From: Comamonadaceae bacterium | GTDB lineage: Bacteria > Pseudomonadota > Gammaproteobacteria > Burkholderiales > Burkholderiaceae_C | Reading direction: 5' to 3' | Assembly: GCA_947451445.1 (NCBI GenBank) | Contig: CANFZJ010000236.1 | Span: 1-5,268 of the forward strand | Length of the DNA: 5,268 bases | Shown: positions 1 to 5,268 of the stretch, one piece after another | Position numbering within the stretch: position 1 is the stretch's first letter | Layout: each line of letters begins with the position of its first letter | Made by a program: the position numbers and the translations under genes | The notes under the pieces: generated by a model | What the model was told of the DNA's origin: nothing | Seen by the model: the letters and a program-made list of their open reading frames with translations, nothing else | Databases searched by the model: none

Positions 1-552
1 CGGCGTATGGCCACCCACTTCAAAAAAAGTGTACGACAGCGTTATGGTGCGCACGTCTTTGGACAGCTTGGGGTCGATCACGAAGGCTACCGGCCACTGC
101 TTCTTCTCACCCGGCTCCAGCGTGTACTGGTTAAAGCAAAAGCATTCCAGCTTGTTGAAGTGCGGCTCCGCCTGGCGGGGCGCATAGCTAGGAATCGCCT
201 GGGCGGACATGCGCCGGTTTTGCACGTTTTGAAACTCGTACATCACCGTTGCCAACTCGCCAGGATGCACCTGCAGCGAATTTTTGGCAGGCTTGAACTC
301 CCAGGGTCCCCGCGCGTTGGCATCAAACTCCACCGTGATGGTGCGGCTCAGGTCCACCTGCGTATTGACAGGCAACTTGACTTGCGTCTTGGCACCCGCC
401 GTCTGGCGCTCGGCCAGCGCCAGCACGTTAATGCCGGTCATTTCGCAAATAGCCTTGTACAGCGGCACCAGCGCATAACCGAAACCGAACATGACCAGCG
501 TCACGACGGCCAGCTTGCCCAGCATTTTGAAATTTTCGCTGCGGAGGCGCAT
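1..552 (-). CDS. ctaG: Cytochrome c oxidase assembly protein CtaG/Cox11 (3' end cut by window)
   Basis: Cox11-family membrane-anchored copper chaperone that delivers copper to the CuB site of oxidase subunit I on the periplasmic side. Reading from the ATG at 552-550, 184 codons stay open to the window edge; the family is usually about 190-200 residues, so only the C-terminal tail is missing. The N-terminus is a short basic segment followed by one membrane helix (about residues 13-32), then a conserved Cys (C36) in the motif ICEMTG, then a periplasmic beta-rich domain. The hallmark copper-binding motif CFCF is at 137-140 (context FNKLECFCFNQ), and the late motif SYTFFEV at 173-179 is also typical. 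The start lies 6 bp after the stop of the 38-aa gene; no strong Shine-Dalgarno is visible, so translational coupling is likely (inference). The assignment rests on the CFCF motif and the cox operon position. In this group the subunit III gene normally follows, outside the window. Confidence 0.96.
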   Translation of the reverse strand, partial: MRLRSENFKMLGKLAVVTLVMFGFGYALVPLYKAICEMTGINVLALAERQTAGAKTQVKLPVNTQVDLSRTITVEFDANARGPWEFKPAKNSLQVHPGELATVMYEFQNVQNRRMSAQAIPSYAPRQAEPHFNKLECFCFNQYTLEPGEKKQWPVAFVIDPKLSKDVRTITLSYTFFEVGGHTP

Positions 553-558
553 AGCAGG

Positions 559-675
559 CTAGCGGTGGCTCAGCACAACCATCTTGACCATGAAACCCAC
601 AAAAAAGACCAACGCAATGGAGGCCAAAATCAGCCCCAAACGGCGGTTGTTCTTCTTCTGTTCTGGCGTCAGCAT
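559..675 (-). CDS. Small single-helix protein of the cox operon (putative cytochrome oxidase small assembly protein)
   Basis: A 38-residue ORF with ATG at 675-673 and TAG at 561-559. It begins MLTPEQKKNNRRLG, a hydrophilic basic head, followed by one hydrophobic helix (about residues 13-33, LGLILASIALVFFVGFMVKM), and ends VVLSHR. It starts 7 bp after the coxA stop and ends 6 bp before the ctaG start. The purine stretch TAAGG that overlaps the coxA stop codon can serve as its ribosome binding site, suggesting translational coupling. Short proteins of this type, with a TPEQ-K-NNRR head and one helix, occur between coxA and ctaG in Burkholderiales and are commonly labelled cytochrome oxidase small assembly proteins. 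I know of no direct biochemical evidence for that role. The predicted topology is a single-pass inner-membrane protein with the basic N-terminus in the cytoplasm. Confidence 0.88.
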   Translation of the reverse strand: MLTPEQKKNNRRLGLILASIALVFFVGFMVKMVVLSHR

Positions 676-682
676 GGCGGCC

Positions 683-2308
683 TTAACCAATCACGCGGGT
701 AGCGGTGATGTCCAGTTTGGGTGGCGTCTCGAAGGTGTGAAAGGGTGCAGGCGAAGGCACTTCCCATTCCAGACCTTCAGCAGCTTCCCAAGGCTTGGCG
801 GATGCTTTTTCGCCCTTGCCCATCATGGCAGGCAAAACGATGAAGAAGAAGAAATACACCTGGGCAAAACCGAAGGCAAACGCGCCCACCGAAGCAATCG
901 CGTTGAAATCAGCGAACTGCATGGGGTAGTCGGCATAGCGGCGCGGCATACCGGCCAAGCCCAAAAAGTGCATGGGAAAGAAGGTGACGTTGAACGCAAT
1001 CAGGGACCACCAGAAGTGGATTTTGCCGCGCGTTTCGTTGTACATCACACCCGTCCACTTGGGACACCAGTAGTAAAAACCAGCAAACATGGCGTACAGC
1101 GAACCGGCCACCAGCACGTAGTGGAAATGCGCCACCACGTAATAGGTGTCTTGCAGCTGGATGTCGATCGGTGCCACGGCCAGAATCAGGCCGGTGAACC
1201 CGCCCATGGTGAACACAAAGATGAAACCCACCGCAAACAGCATGGGGGTTTCAAAGGTCATGGAGCCCTGCCACATGGTGGCGATCCAGTTGAAAATCTT
1301 CACAGCCGTTGGCACCGCAATCAGCATGGTGGCATACATGAAGAACAGCTGGCCCGTCACCGGCATGCCCGTGGTGAACATGTGGTGCGCCCAGACGATG
1401 AAGCTCAAAATAGCAATCGACGAGGTGGCGTACACCATGGAAGCGTAGCCAAACAGCCGCTTACGGGCAAAAGCAGGCACGATGTGGCTGATGATGCCAA
1501 AGGCTGGCAAGATCATGATGTACACCTCAGGGTGGCCGAAGAACCAGAAGATGTGCTGGTACATCACCGGGTCGCCGCCGCCAGCGGGGTTGAAGAAGCT
1601 GGTGCCAAAGTGGCGGTCGGTCAGCGTCATGGTGATGGCACCGGCCAGCACCGGCATCACGGCGATCAGCAGGTAGGCGGTGATCAGCCAGGTCCAGCAG
1701 AACATGGGCATCTTCATCAGCGTCATGCCGGGGGCACGCATGTTCAGGATGGTCACGATGATGTTGATCGAACCCATGATCGACGAGGCGCCCAGAATAT
1801 GCATCGCAAAAATACCGGCGTCCATGCTGGGGCCCATCTGCAGCGTCAGCGGTGCATACAGCGTCCAGCCCGCAGCAGGTGCGCCGCCAGGCATGAAAAA
1901 CGAAGTCACCAGCATGGTGGCAGCGGGAATCATCAGCCAGAAGCTGAAGTTGTTCATGCGCGCAAAAGCCATGTCGGATGCGCCGATTTGCAGCGGAATC
2001 ATCCAGTTCGCAAAGCCCACAAAGGCCGGCATGATGGCGCCGAACACCATGATCAGGCCGTGCATGGTGGTGAGCTGGTTGAACAGCTCGGGGTTGACCA
2101 GTTGCAAGCCGGGCTGGAACAGCTCGGCGCGAATCAATAGCGCCAATACCCCGCCAATCATCAGCATGGTGAAGCTGAACAACAGGTACAGCGTGCCGAT
2201 ATCTTTGTGGTTGGTGGCGAAGACCCAGCGCCGCCAGCCGGTGGGGGCATGGTGGTCGTGGTGGTCATCGTCATGCGCGTGGTCGTGGGGATGGAGAACT
2301 GCACTCAT
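683..2308 (-). CDS. coxA: Cytochrome c oxidase subunit I (aa3-type, A1 family heme-copper oxidase)
   Basis: Catalytic subunit of the terminal oxidase: oxygen reduction to water coupled to proton pumping in the inner membrane. The protein has 541 residues, normal length, with about 12 hydrophobic helices between residues 38 and 496. All metal ligands are present: heme a H83 and H396, heme a3 H394, and CuB H259, H308 and H309, with Y263 placed for the His-Tyr crosslink. Proton-path residues are also seen: D112 in SDMAFARMNN (D channel entrance), E261 in GHPEVY (A1-type glutamate), and K337 in PTAVK (K channel). At the Mg/Mn-site position where bovine and Rhodobacter enzymes have His, this one has Q386, next to D387. 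Residues 6-20 are a cytoplasmic His/Asp-rich tail with eight His. The ATG at 2308 has AGGA 7 bases upstream (2319-2316). It lies 39 bp after coxB and 7 bp before the small-protein gene, all one operon. Confidence 0.99.
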   Translation of the reverse strand: MSAVLHPHDHAHDDDHHDHHAPTGWRRWVFATNHKDIGTLYLLFSFTMLMIGGVLALLIRAELFQPGLQLVNPELFNQLTTMHGLIMVFGAIMPAFVGFANWMIPLQIGASDMAFARMNNFSFWLMIPAATMLVTSFFMPGGAPAAGWTLYAPLTLQMGPSMDAGIFAMHILGASSIMGSINIIVTILNMRAPGMTLMKMPMFCWTWLITAYLLIAVMPVLAGAITMTLTDRHFGTSFFNPAGGGDPVMYQHIFWFFGHPEVYIMILPAFGIISHIVPAFARKRLFGYASMVYATSSIAILSFIVWAHHMFTTGMPVTGQLFFMYATMLIAVPTAVKIFNWIATMWQGSMTFETPMLFAVGFIFVFTMGGFTGLILAVAPIDIQLQDTYYVVAHFHYVLVAGSLYAMFAGFYYWCPKWTGVMYNETRGKIHFWWSLIAFNVTFFPMHFLGLAGMPRRYADYPMQFADFNAIASVGAFAFGFAQVYFFFFIVLPAMMGKGEKASAKPWEAAEGLEWEVPSPAPFHTFETPPKLDITATRVIG

Positions 2309-2347
2309 CTTGTTTTCCTAGGGGGATCTGTACGTTACGAGGGCAGC

Positions 2348-3538
2348 TTATTTGCCGCGCAGGGCCAACACATCGGCTGGCTGCACCAGCTGGCCCGTCT
2401 TGTTCGACCAGTTGTTCTTGGTGTAGCTGACGACCGCGGCGATGTCGGTATCGCTTAGTTGCTTCCACGACGGCATGGCACCGTTGTTCTGGCCGTTCAG
2501 CAGAACGTGGATCTGCACGTTTTTGTCTGCATCCAGCACCTTGGCCGAGCCGTCCAGCGGCTTGATCGGGCCTGCGCCCTTGCCGTTGGCCTGGTGGCAG
2601 GCGGCGCAGTTAGCGGCGTAGACTTTTTCACCACGTTTGCTGATGTCGTCCAGCGTCCAGACCTTGGCTGGATCATCGGCCTTGGCGGCCATTTTCTTCT
2701 TCTCGCCATCCACCCAGGCGGTGTAGTCTTCTGCCGACACCACCTTCACATGGATGGGCATGTAGGCGTGCTCTTTGCCACACAGCTCGGCGCACTGGCC
2801 GTAGTAGCTGCCGACCTTCTCGGCACGAAACCAGGTGTCGCGCACAAAACCGGGGATGGCGTCTTGCTTGATGCCGAAAGCGGGCACCATGAAGGCGTGG
2901 ATCACGTCGTCGGCGGTGGTGATGATGCGCACCTTCTTGTTGACCGGCACGACCAGCGCGTTGTCCACCTTGAGCAGGTAGTCGTCGCCCGCCTTGCTCA
3001 CGTCGCCACTGTTGGACATGGCACGCTGGCTGCTGTCCAGGGTGGACACAAAACCGATGCCTTCGCCTTCGCCCTTGAGGTAGTCGTAGCCCCATTTCCA
3101 CTGCATGCCGGTAGCCTTGATGGTCAGGTCGGCATTGGTGGTGTCTTTCAGGGCCACCACCACCTTGGTTGCGGGCAAGGCCATCAGGATGACGATGACG
3201 AAAGGCACGATGGTCCAGATGATTTCCACGGTGACCGACTCGTGGAAGTTGGCCGCCTTGTAGCCCTTGGACTTGCGGTGCTTCCAGATGGAATAGAACA
3301 TCACGCCAAACACGGCCACGAAGATCACGCAGCAGGTGATCAGCATGAACCAGTGCAGCGACTGCTGCTCTTCGGCAATTTTGGTGACGGCGGCTGGCAG
3401 GTTGAGCTGGCGCACAGCAGGCCCACCGGGAAGGTCATTGACCGCGTAGGCGGCGGTGCTAAGCCATGCGCCTGCAGAAACACCCAGCGTGGGCAGCAGT
3501 GAAGCCAACTTGTTAGGAATCATCTTCATCGTTTTCAC
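2348..3538 (-). CDS. coxB: Cytochrome c oxidase subunit II with C-terminal cytochrome c domain
   Basis: Subunit II takes electrons from cytochrome c and passes them through CuA to subunit I. The protein has 396 residues. A signal sequence ends near residue 32 (STAAYA). Helix 1 is about 61-82, helix 2 about 104-123, and the periplasmic cupredoxin domain about 135-270. CuA ligands are complete: H214, C249, E251, C253, H257 and M260 (GQCAELCGKEHAYM). The aromatic electron-entry patch is QWKWGYDY (146-153). A fused class I cytochrome c domain follows, with heme motif CAACH (311-315) and probable axial M355 in GAMPSW, making the oxidase caa3-like. The chosen GTG start at 3538 has GAGGTG 8 bases upstream; in-frame ATGs at 3529 and 3523 would give a protein 3 or 5 residues shorter. 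It lies 62 bp after the DUF2244 gene and 39 bp before coxA. Extra length over ordinary subunit II is explained by the cytochrome c domain. Confidence 0.98.
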   Translation of the reverse strand: MKTMKMIPNKLASLLPTLGVSAGAWLSTAAYAVNDLPGGPAVRQLNLPAAVTKIAEEQQSLHWFMLITCCVIFVAVFGVMFYSIWKHRKSKGYKAANFHESVTVEIIWTIVPFVIVILMALPATKVVVALKDTTNADLTIKATGMQWKWGYDYLKGEGEGIGFVSTLDSSQRAMSNSGDVSKAGDDYLLKVDNALVVPVNKKVRIITTADDVIHAFMVPAFGIKQDAIPGFVRDTWFRAEKVGSYYGQCAELCGKEHAYMPIHVKVVSAEDYTAWVDGEKKKMAAKADDPAKVWTLDDISKRGEKVYAANCAACHQANGKGAGPIKPLDGSAKVLDADKNVQIHVLLNGQNNGAMPSWKQLSDTDIAAVVSYTKNNWSNKTGQLVQPADVLALRGK

Positions 3539-3546
3539 TTATTCAG

Positions 3547-3552
3547 CACCTC
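3547..3552 (-). promoter_or_regulatory. Shine-Dalgarno site of coxB (GAGGTG)
   Basis: GAGGTG on the minus strand lies 8 bases before the GTG at 3538 and 17 bases before the ATG at 3529. Normal spacing favours the GTG as the coxB start over the downstream ATG codons. This is read directly from the sequence; which start is used is an inference. Confidence 0.6.
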
Positions 3553-3600
3553 AATTGAACCAATCTTGTCGTTGCGCCCAACGTCCCTGGTAGTGCAAGG

Positions 3601-4086
3601 TCATGCACTGCGCAACGCCATCCGGATTTCTCGCGCCAAAGCCGATCGCAGCTCTGGACGCACATACCGCCCCACCTCTACCGTGCGCCCCTGGCCCGAC
3701 ACCTCGATCAAAGACCGGTCGCCGGTTTTAGGCTCAATACGCACCCATTCGCGGCGAAACTCGGCCCGCTCCAGATGCCCGGCATTTTCAAGCTCGACCA
3801 CCAGCTGCGCGCCCTGCAGCGAGATTCTTTCGCCATCCCCTGCGTGGCGGGCATACACCAAGAATGCCACGCCCACCGCCGCCAACTCCAACCAGGCAAA
3901 CGGCAAAACCAACGTAGCACCCTGGGCCCAAAAAAACGCTGCAATACCCAGGGACACCACACAGATAGAGGCATACATCCAACCCAACTGGGCCGGTGTG
4001 ACCGAGCAGTTGCGCTTCAGAAACCAGTGGATGTTCTGGCCCGAAACGGTGGCGAAGCGAAATACCAGATTCGACACGAATGGCAC
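3601..4086 (-). CDS. DUF2244 domain-containing integral membrane protein upstream of coxB
   Basis: A 161-residue protein, about full length for DUF2244. Conserved features seen are the early motif LKRNCSVTPAQL (23-34), two adjacent membrane helices (about 35-55 and 58-78), and a cytoplasmic C-terminal domain ending with FRREWVRIEP (110-119) and VEVGRYVRPELRSALAREI (136-154). The function of the family is unknown; its regular position directly before cytochrome oxidase genes in proteobacteria suggests a link to oxidase biogenesis or the membrane, but this is only genomic context. The start is uncertain. The longest in-frame start is GTG at 4086-4084, immediately preceded by an in-frame TGA (4089-4087), with no clear Shine-Dalgarno. 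GTG at 4077 is another option. No ATG occurs before residue 38, so a non-ATG start is required unless a frameshift is present. It is 62 bp from coxB and probably in the same operon. Confidence 0.88.
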   Translation of the reverse strand: MPFVSNLVFRFATVSGQNIHWFLKRNCSVTPAQLGWMYASICVVSLGIAAFFWAQGATLVLPFAWLELAAVGVAFLVYARHAGDGERISLQGAQLVVELENAGHLERAEFRREWVRIEPKTGDRSLIEVSGQGRTVEVGRYVRPELRSALAREIRMALRSA

Positions 4087-4101
4087 TCACAAATGGAGGC
4101 A

Positions 4102-4125
4102 CACTGGCCGCCGCACTGGTCGCCG
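4102..4125. repeat. 12-bp tandem duplication in the DUF2244 leader
   Basis: CACTGGCCGCCG (4102-4113) is followed directly by CACTGGTCGCCG (4114-4125), identical at 11 of 12 positions. It lies in the 132-bp gap between the BioC-like gene and the DUF2244 start, in the presumed 5' leader. The period is a multiple of three, so the repeat would be tolerated if this stretch were translated. No function is evident. Confidence 0.55.
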
Positions 4126-4177
4126 ACCCGTCTACCTGGCTGCGTGGGGAGATACCCAAGTATTTTTATAGTTGCGA

Positions 4178-4205
4178 ATTGTAGCCGGGCTTTACCTCTG
4201 GTTAA
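4178..4205 (-). promoter_or_regulatory. Candidate sigma70-type promoter for the DUF2244-cox operon
   Basis: On the minus strand a -35-like TTAACC (4205-4200, 4 of 6 to TTGACA) is separated by 16 bases from a -10-like TACAAT (4183-4178, 5 of 6 to TATAAT). Transcription would begin near 4171, leaving a leader of about 85 bases before the DUF2244 GTG. The pair lies just after the stop codon of the BioC-like gene in the only intergenic gap upstream of the cox genes. It was identified by eye, without scoring. A second AT-rich stretch, TATAAAAAT, lies just downstream (4170-4162) and could act as an alternative -10. Confidence 0.45.
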
Positions 4206-4218
4206 CCCGTAAATGCCC

Positions 4219-5124
4219 TCAAAACCCGCCCGCTTTACCCTGCTGCAGCATGTCGCGCATATCGCGTAAAGACACGGCGCTATGGGCACTGACACGCAAC
4301 TTGGGCTTGGGTTTCAACGCGTGGCCGTAGATCAGCTCGAAGGTCAGTGGCAAGCGCCCGGCGTCTGCAACATCGGCCAGCCGATCGGCCAGTGCACGCT
4401 CCAGTCCCGCCTTCCAGCGCCGACCGCGCAAAGCCCCAAAGCGCTGCGGATGCAGGTTACGGCCCACCCCGCGCAGCTCTTGCAGCAAGCGCGCCGGGCT
4501 GTCAAAAGTGAGGCGGATGCGCTCCATGTCCATTACCGGCTCGGCAAACCCGGCGTGCACCAGCATGTCGCCCCAGTCGTGCATGTCGGTGAACTGGTGG
4601 CCAGGGCTGGGCCAGCCGAGGATTTTGTAAACATCCCGCAGCTCCTGCGCCGTATCCGGTCCCAGGCAGGAAAACATCAAAAACCCGTCCACCGCCAGCG
4701 CCCGGTGCCACTGGGCGATCAGCGCCTGCGGGTCGGCGGCGGCATGCAGCGCCATATTCGCCCACAGCATCTGCACGCTGCCGTCGGGTGGCGCTTTTGC
4801 ATGCTGTGGCCCGGCACGCCAGCCGCTGGGTTGCCACCACGACTTTGCTACTGATTTAATAGCTACCTGCGCTTGATCTGCCTGCGCAGAGGCCACATAA
4901 CACGTGGCATCTGGGTAGCGTGCCGTTAACTTGGCATGCGCCTCCAGCCCGCCCCGTACCGGCTCCCAATGCGCCCAGGCTTGCGGCTGCAGCTTGATCC
5001 ACTGCAGGCGGTCTTCCATGCGCCGGGCCACCTCGTCGTGCAGCCAAGGGGACGTAGTGGCAGGCAACGCAGCCCAGCGGGCGGCGGCAATGGGGTCGAT
5101 GGTGGGGGGGAGTTCGTTAGACAT
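4219..5124 (-). CDS. BioC-like methyltransferase-family protein (divergent)
   Basis: A 301-residue soluble protein with no signal peptide or membrane helix. The C-terminal two thirds resemble BioC, the malonyl-ACP O-methyltransferase that starts pimelate synthesis for biotin: VQMLWANMALHAAADPQALIAQ (117-138) fits the segment after motif II, LAVDGFLMFSCLGPDT (143-158) the next strand, LLQELRGVGRNLHPQR (213-228) matches the BioC block MRSLKGIGATHLH, and LPLTFELIYGHA (258-269) matches the terminal strand. The N-terminal part, where the SAM-binding motif D-x-G-x-G-x-G should be, reads WAHWEPVRGGLEAHA (50-64) and is not canonical. Residues 80-94 are encoded by a short palindromic repeat. Start at ATG 5124; a weak AGAAG 7 bases upstream comes from the flanking repeat. 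A run of seven C near codons 5-8 is present. No biotin genes adjoin it here. Methyltransferase fold is likely; activity and BioC role are unproven. Confidence 0.8.
   Translation of the reverse strand: MSNELPPTIDPIAAARWAALPATTSPWLHDEVARRMEDRLQWIKLQPQAWAHWEPVRGGLEAHAKLTARYPDATCYVASAQADQAQVAIKSVAKSWWQPSGWRAGPQHAKAPPDGSVQMLWANMALHAAADPQALIAQWHRALAVDGFLMFSCLGPDTAQELRDVYKILGWPSPGHQFTDMHDWGDMLVHAGFAEPVMDMERIRLTFDSPARLLQELRGVGRNLHPQRFGALRGRRWKAGLERALADRLADVADAGRLPLTFELIYGHALKPKPKLRVSAHSAVSLRDMRDMLQQGKAGGF
4846..4894. repeat. REP-like palindromic repeat inside the BioC-like coding region
   Basis: About 49 bp on the plus strand, starting TGCTACTGATTTAATAGCT and ending AGAGGCC. It contains two small inverted repeats: GCTA/TAGC (4847-4850 with 4860-4863) and CTGCGC/GCGCAG (4867-4872 with 4884-4889, 11-base loop). 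The layout matches, from memory, a short repeat common in Comamonadaceae intergenic regions (TGCTA, an AT-rich spacer, ATAGCT, TGCGCTT, a second arm, AGAGGCC). Here it lies in frame in a gene and encodes roughly residues 78-93 of the BioC-like protein. Only one clear copy occurs in the window, so repeat status depends on comparison with the genome. Confidence 0.55.
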
Positions 5125-5126
5125 AA

Positions 5127-5268
5127 GGGCACTTCTATAAATCCAATTTTCGGGCGCATAGCTTCGTTGCGCGGTGCTCGAAATCCTCGTGCACTGGAGT
5201 GCACTCCGGTGTTCTGCGCTCCGGGCGCCTCACTCTGCATCCCGAAAATTGAATTTCTAGAAGTGCCC
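5127..5268. repeat. 142-bp imperfect palindrome with 28-bp terminal inverted repeats (MITE- or REP-like)
   Basis: The left end (5127-5154, beginning GGGCACTTCTATAAAT) and the reverse complement of the right end (5241-5268, beginning GGGCACTTCTAGAAAT) match at 26 of 28 positions. The interior is also roughly self-complementary, with a near-perfect 20-bp palindrome at 5192-5211 (one mismatched pair). No ORF of its own is convincing. It ends 2 bp before the ATG of the BioC-like gene, so it supplies that gene's weak ribosome binding site (AGAAG) and most of any leader. Similar dispersed hairpins with ends resembling TTCTAGAAGTGCCC are known to me from Betaproteobacteria (from memory). The right end coincides with the window edge, so a target duplication cannot be examined. 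Confidence 0.78.

Noticed and set aside
7..702. Plus-strand open frame (231 codons) opposite ctaG and the small gene
   Set aside because: The minus strand encodes Cox11 with its CFCF motif and the 38-aa protein in the expected order. The plus-strand product is Arg/His/Leu-rich with no family resemblance.
584..2140. Very long plus-strand open frame (518 codons) opposite coxA, rich in His, Gly and Gln
   Set aside because: It is the antisense shadow of coxA, whose catalytic residues and length are unmistakable. The composition reflects reverse-complemented membrane-protein codons in GC-rich DNA, and no known domain or good ribosome binding site is seen.
2459..3502. Long plus-strand open frame (347 codons) opposite coxB
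   Set aside because: Antisense shadow of coxB. The His/Val/Gly-rich translation has no recognisable domain, and the minus strand has complete CuA and heme motifs.
3539..3600. Possible separate promoter before coxB (TTGGGC, 16 bases, TTCAAT)
   Set aside because: The match to the -35 consensus is only 3 of 6 and the gap is just 62 bp inside an apparent operon, so support is too weak to list as a feature.
4087..4218. Intrinsic terminator after the BioC-like gene
   Set aside because: No GC-rich hairpin followed by a T run is present on the minus strand in this gap.
4282..4854. Plus-strand open frame (190 codons) opposite the BioC-like gene
   Set aside because: Shadow of the minus-strand gene, which has BioC-like blocks. 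The opposite frame has no recognisable motif.
4926..5240. Minus-strand open frame (104 codons) running through the palindromic repeat into the BioC-like gene
   Set aside because: It is out of frame with the BioC-like protein and its start lies within the repeat. The translation is low-complexity Pro/Arg-rich sequence typical of a frame shadow.
1..5268. CRISPR arrays, tRNA or rRNA genes, transposase, phage or toxin-antitoxin genes
   Set aside because: No spaced direct repeats, tRNA-like cloverleaf or rRNA segments, or mobile-element proteins were recognised on either strand.

Overview
The window is a chromosomal segment that looks like a betaproteobacterium of the Comamonadaceae (Rhodoferax/Polaromonas/Acidovorax-like). 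The basis is the gene order DUF2244 - coxB - coxA - 38-aa small protein - ctaG, a CoxB with a C-terminal cytochrome c domain, CoxA sequence details, and two dispersed palindromic repeats of a kind I associate with this family. The genus cannot be fixed by eye. All convincing genes lie on the minus strand, so biological order runs from high to low coordinates.

Layout in transcription order: (1) 5268-5127, a 142-bp imperfect palindrome with 28-bp terminal inverted repeats, ending 2 bp before the next start codon. (2) 5124-4219, a BioC-like methyltransferase-family protein whose N-terminal half lacks a recognisable SAM-binding glycine motif and contains a short in-frame palindromic repeat. (3) 4218-4087, a 132-bp intergenic stretch with a plausible sigma70-type promoter. 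(4) 4086-3601, a two-helix DUF2244 membrane protein. (5) 3538-2348, coxB, subunit II with CuA site and fused cytochrome c. (6) 2308-683, coxA, the catalytic subunit I. (7) 675-559, a 38-residue single-helix protein. (8) 552-1, ctaG (Cox11), the CuB-insertion chaperone, cut by the window edge close to its C-terminus. The subunit III gene is expected just beyond the left edge but is not seen.

Genes 4-8 read as one aa3/caa3-type cytochrome c oxidase operon. Electrons enter through the covalently attached cytochrome c of CoxB, pass to CuA, then to heme a and the heme a3/CuB centre in CoxA, where oxygen is reduced to water with proton pumping. CtaG delivers copper to CuB during assembly. The tight spacing from coxA to ctaG (7 and 6 bp) suggests translational coupling. 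The BioC-like gene is probably a separate unit with its own expression signals.

The window is mostly ordinary core metabolism. No unknown defence, mobile or secretion system was found. The points worth a second look are the two palindromic repeats and their relation to the BioC-like gene, the degenerate SAM motif of that protein, the small protein in the cox operon, and the uncertain start of the DUF2244 gene. No gene-free stretch exceeds 300 bases.
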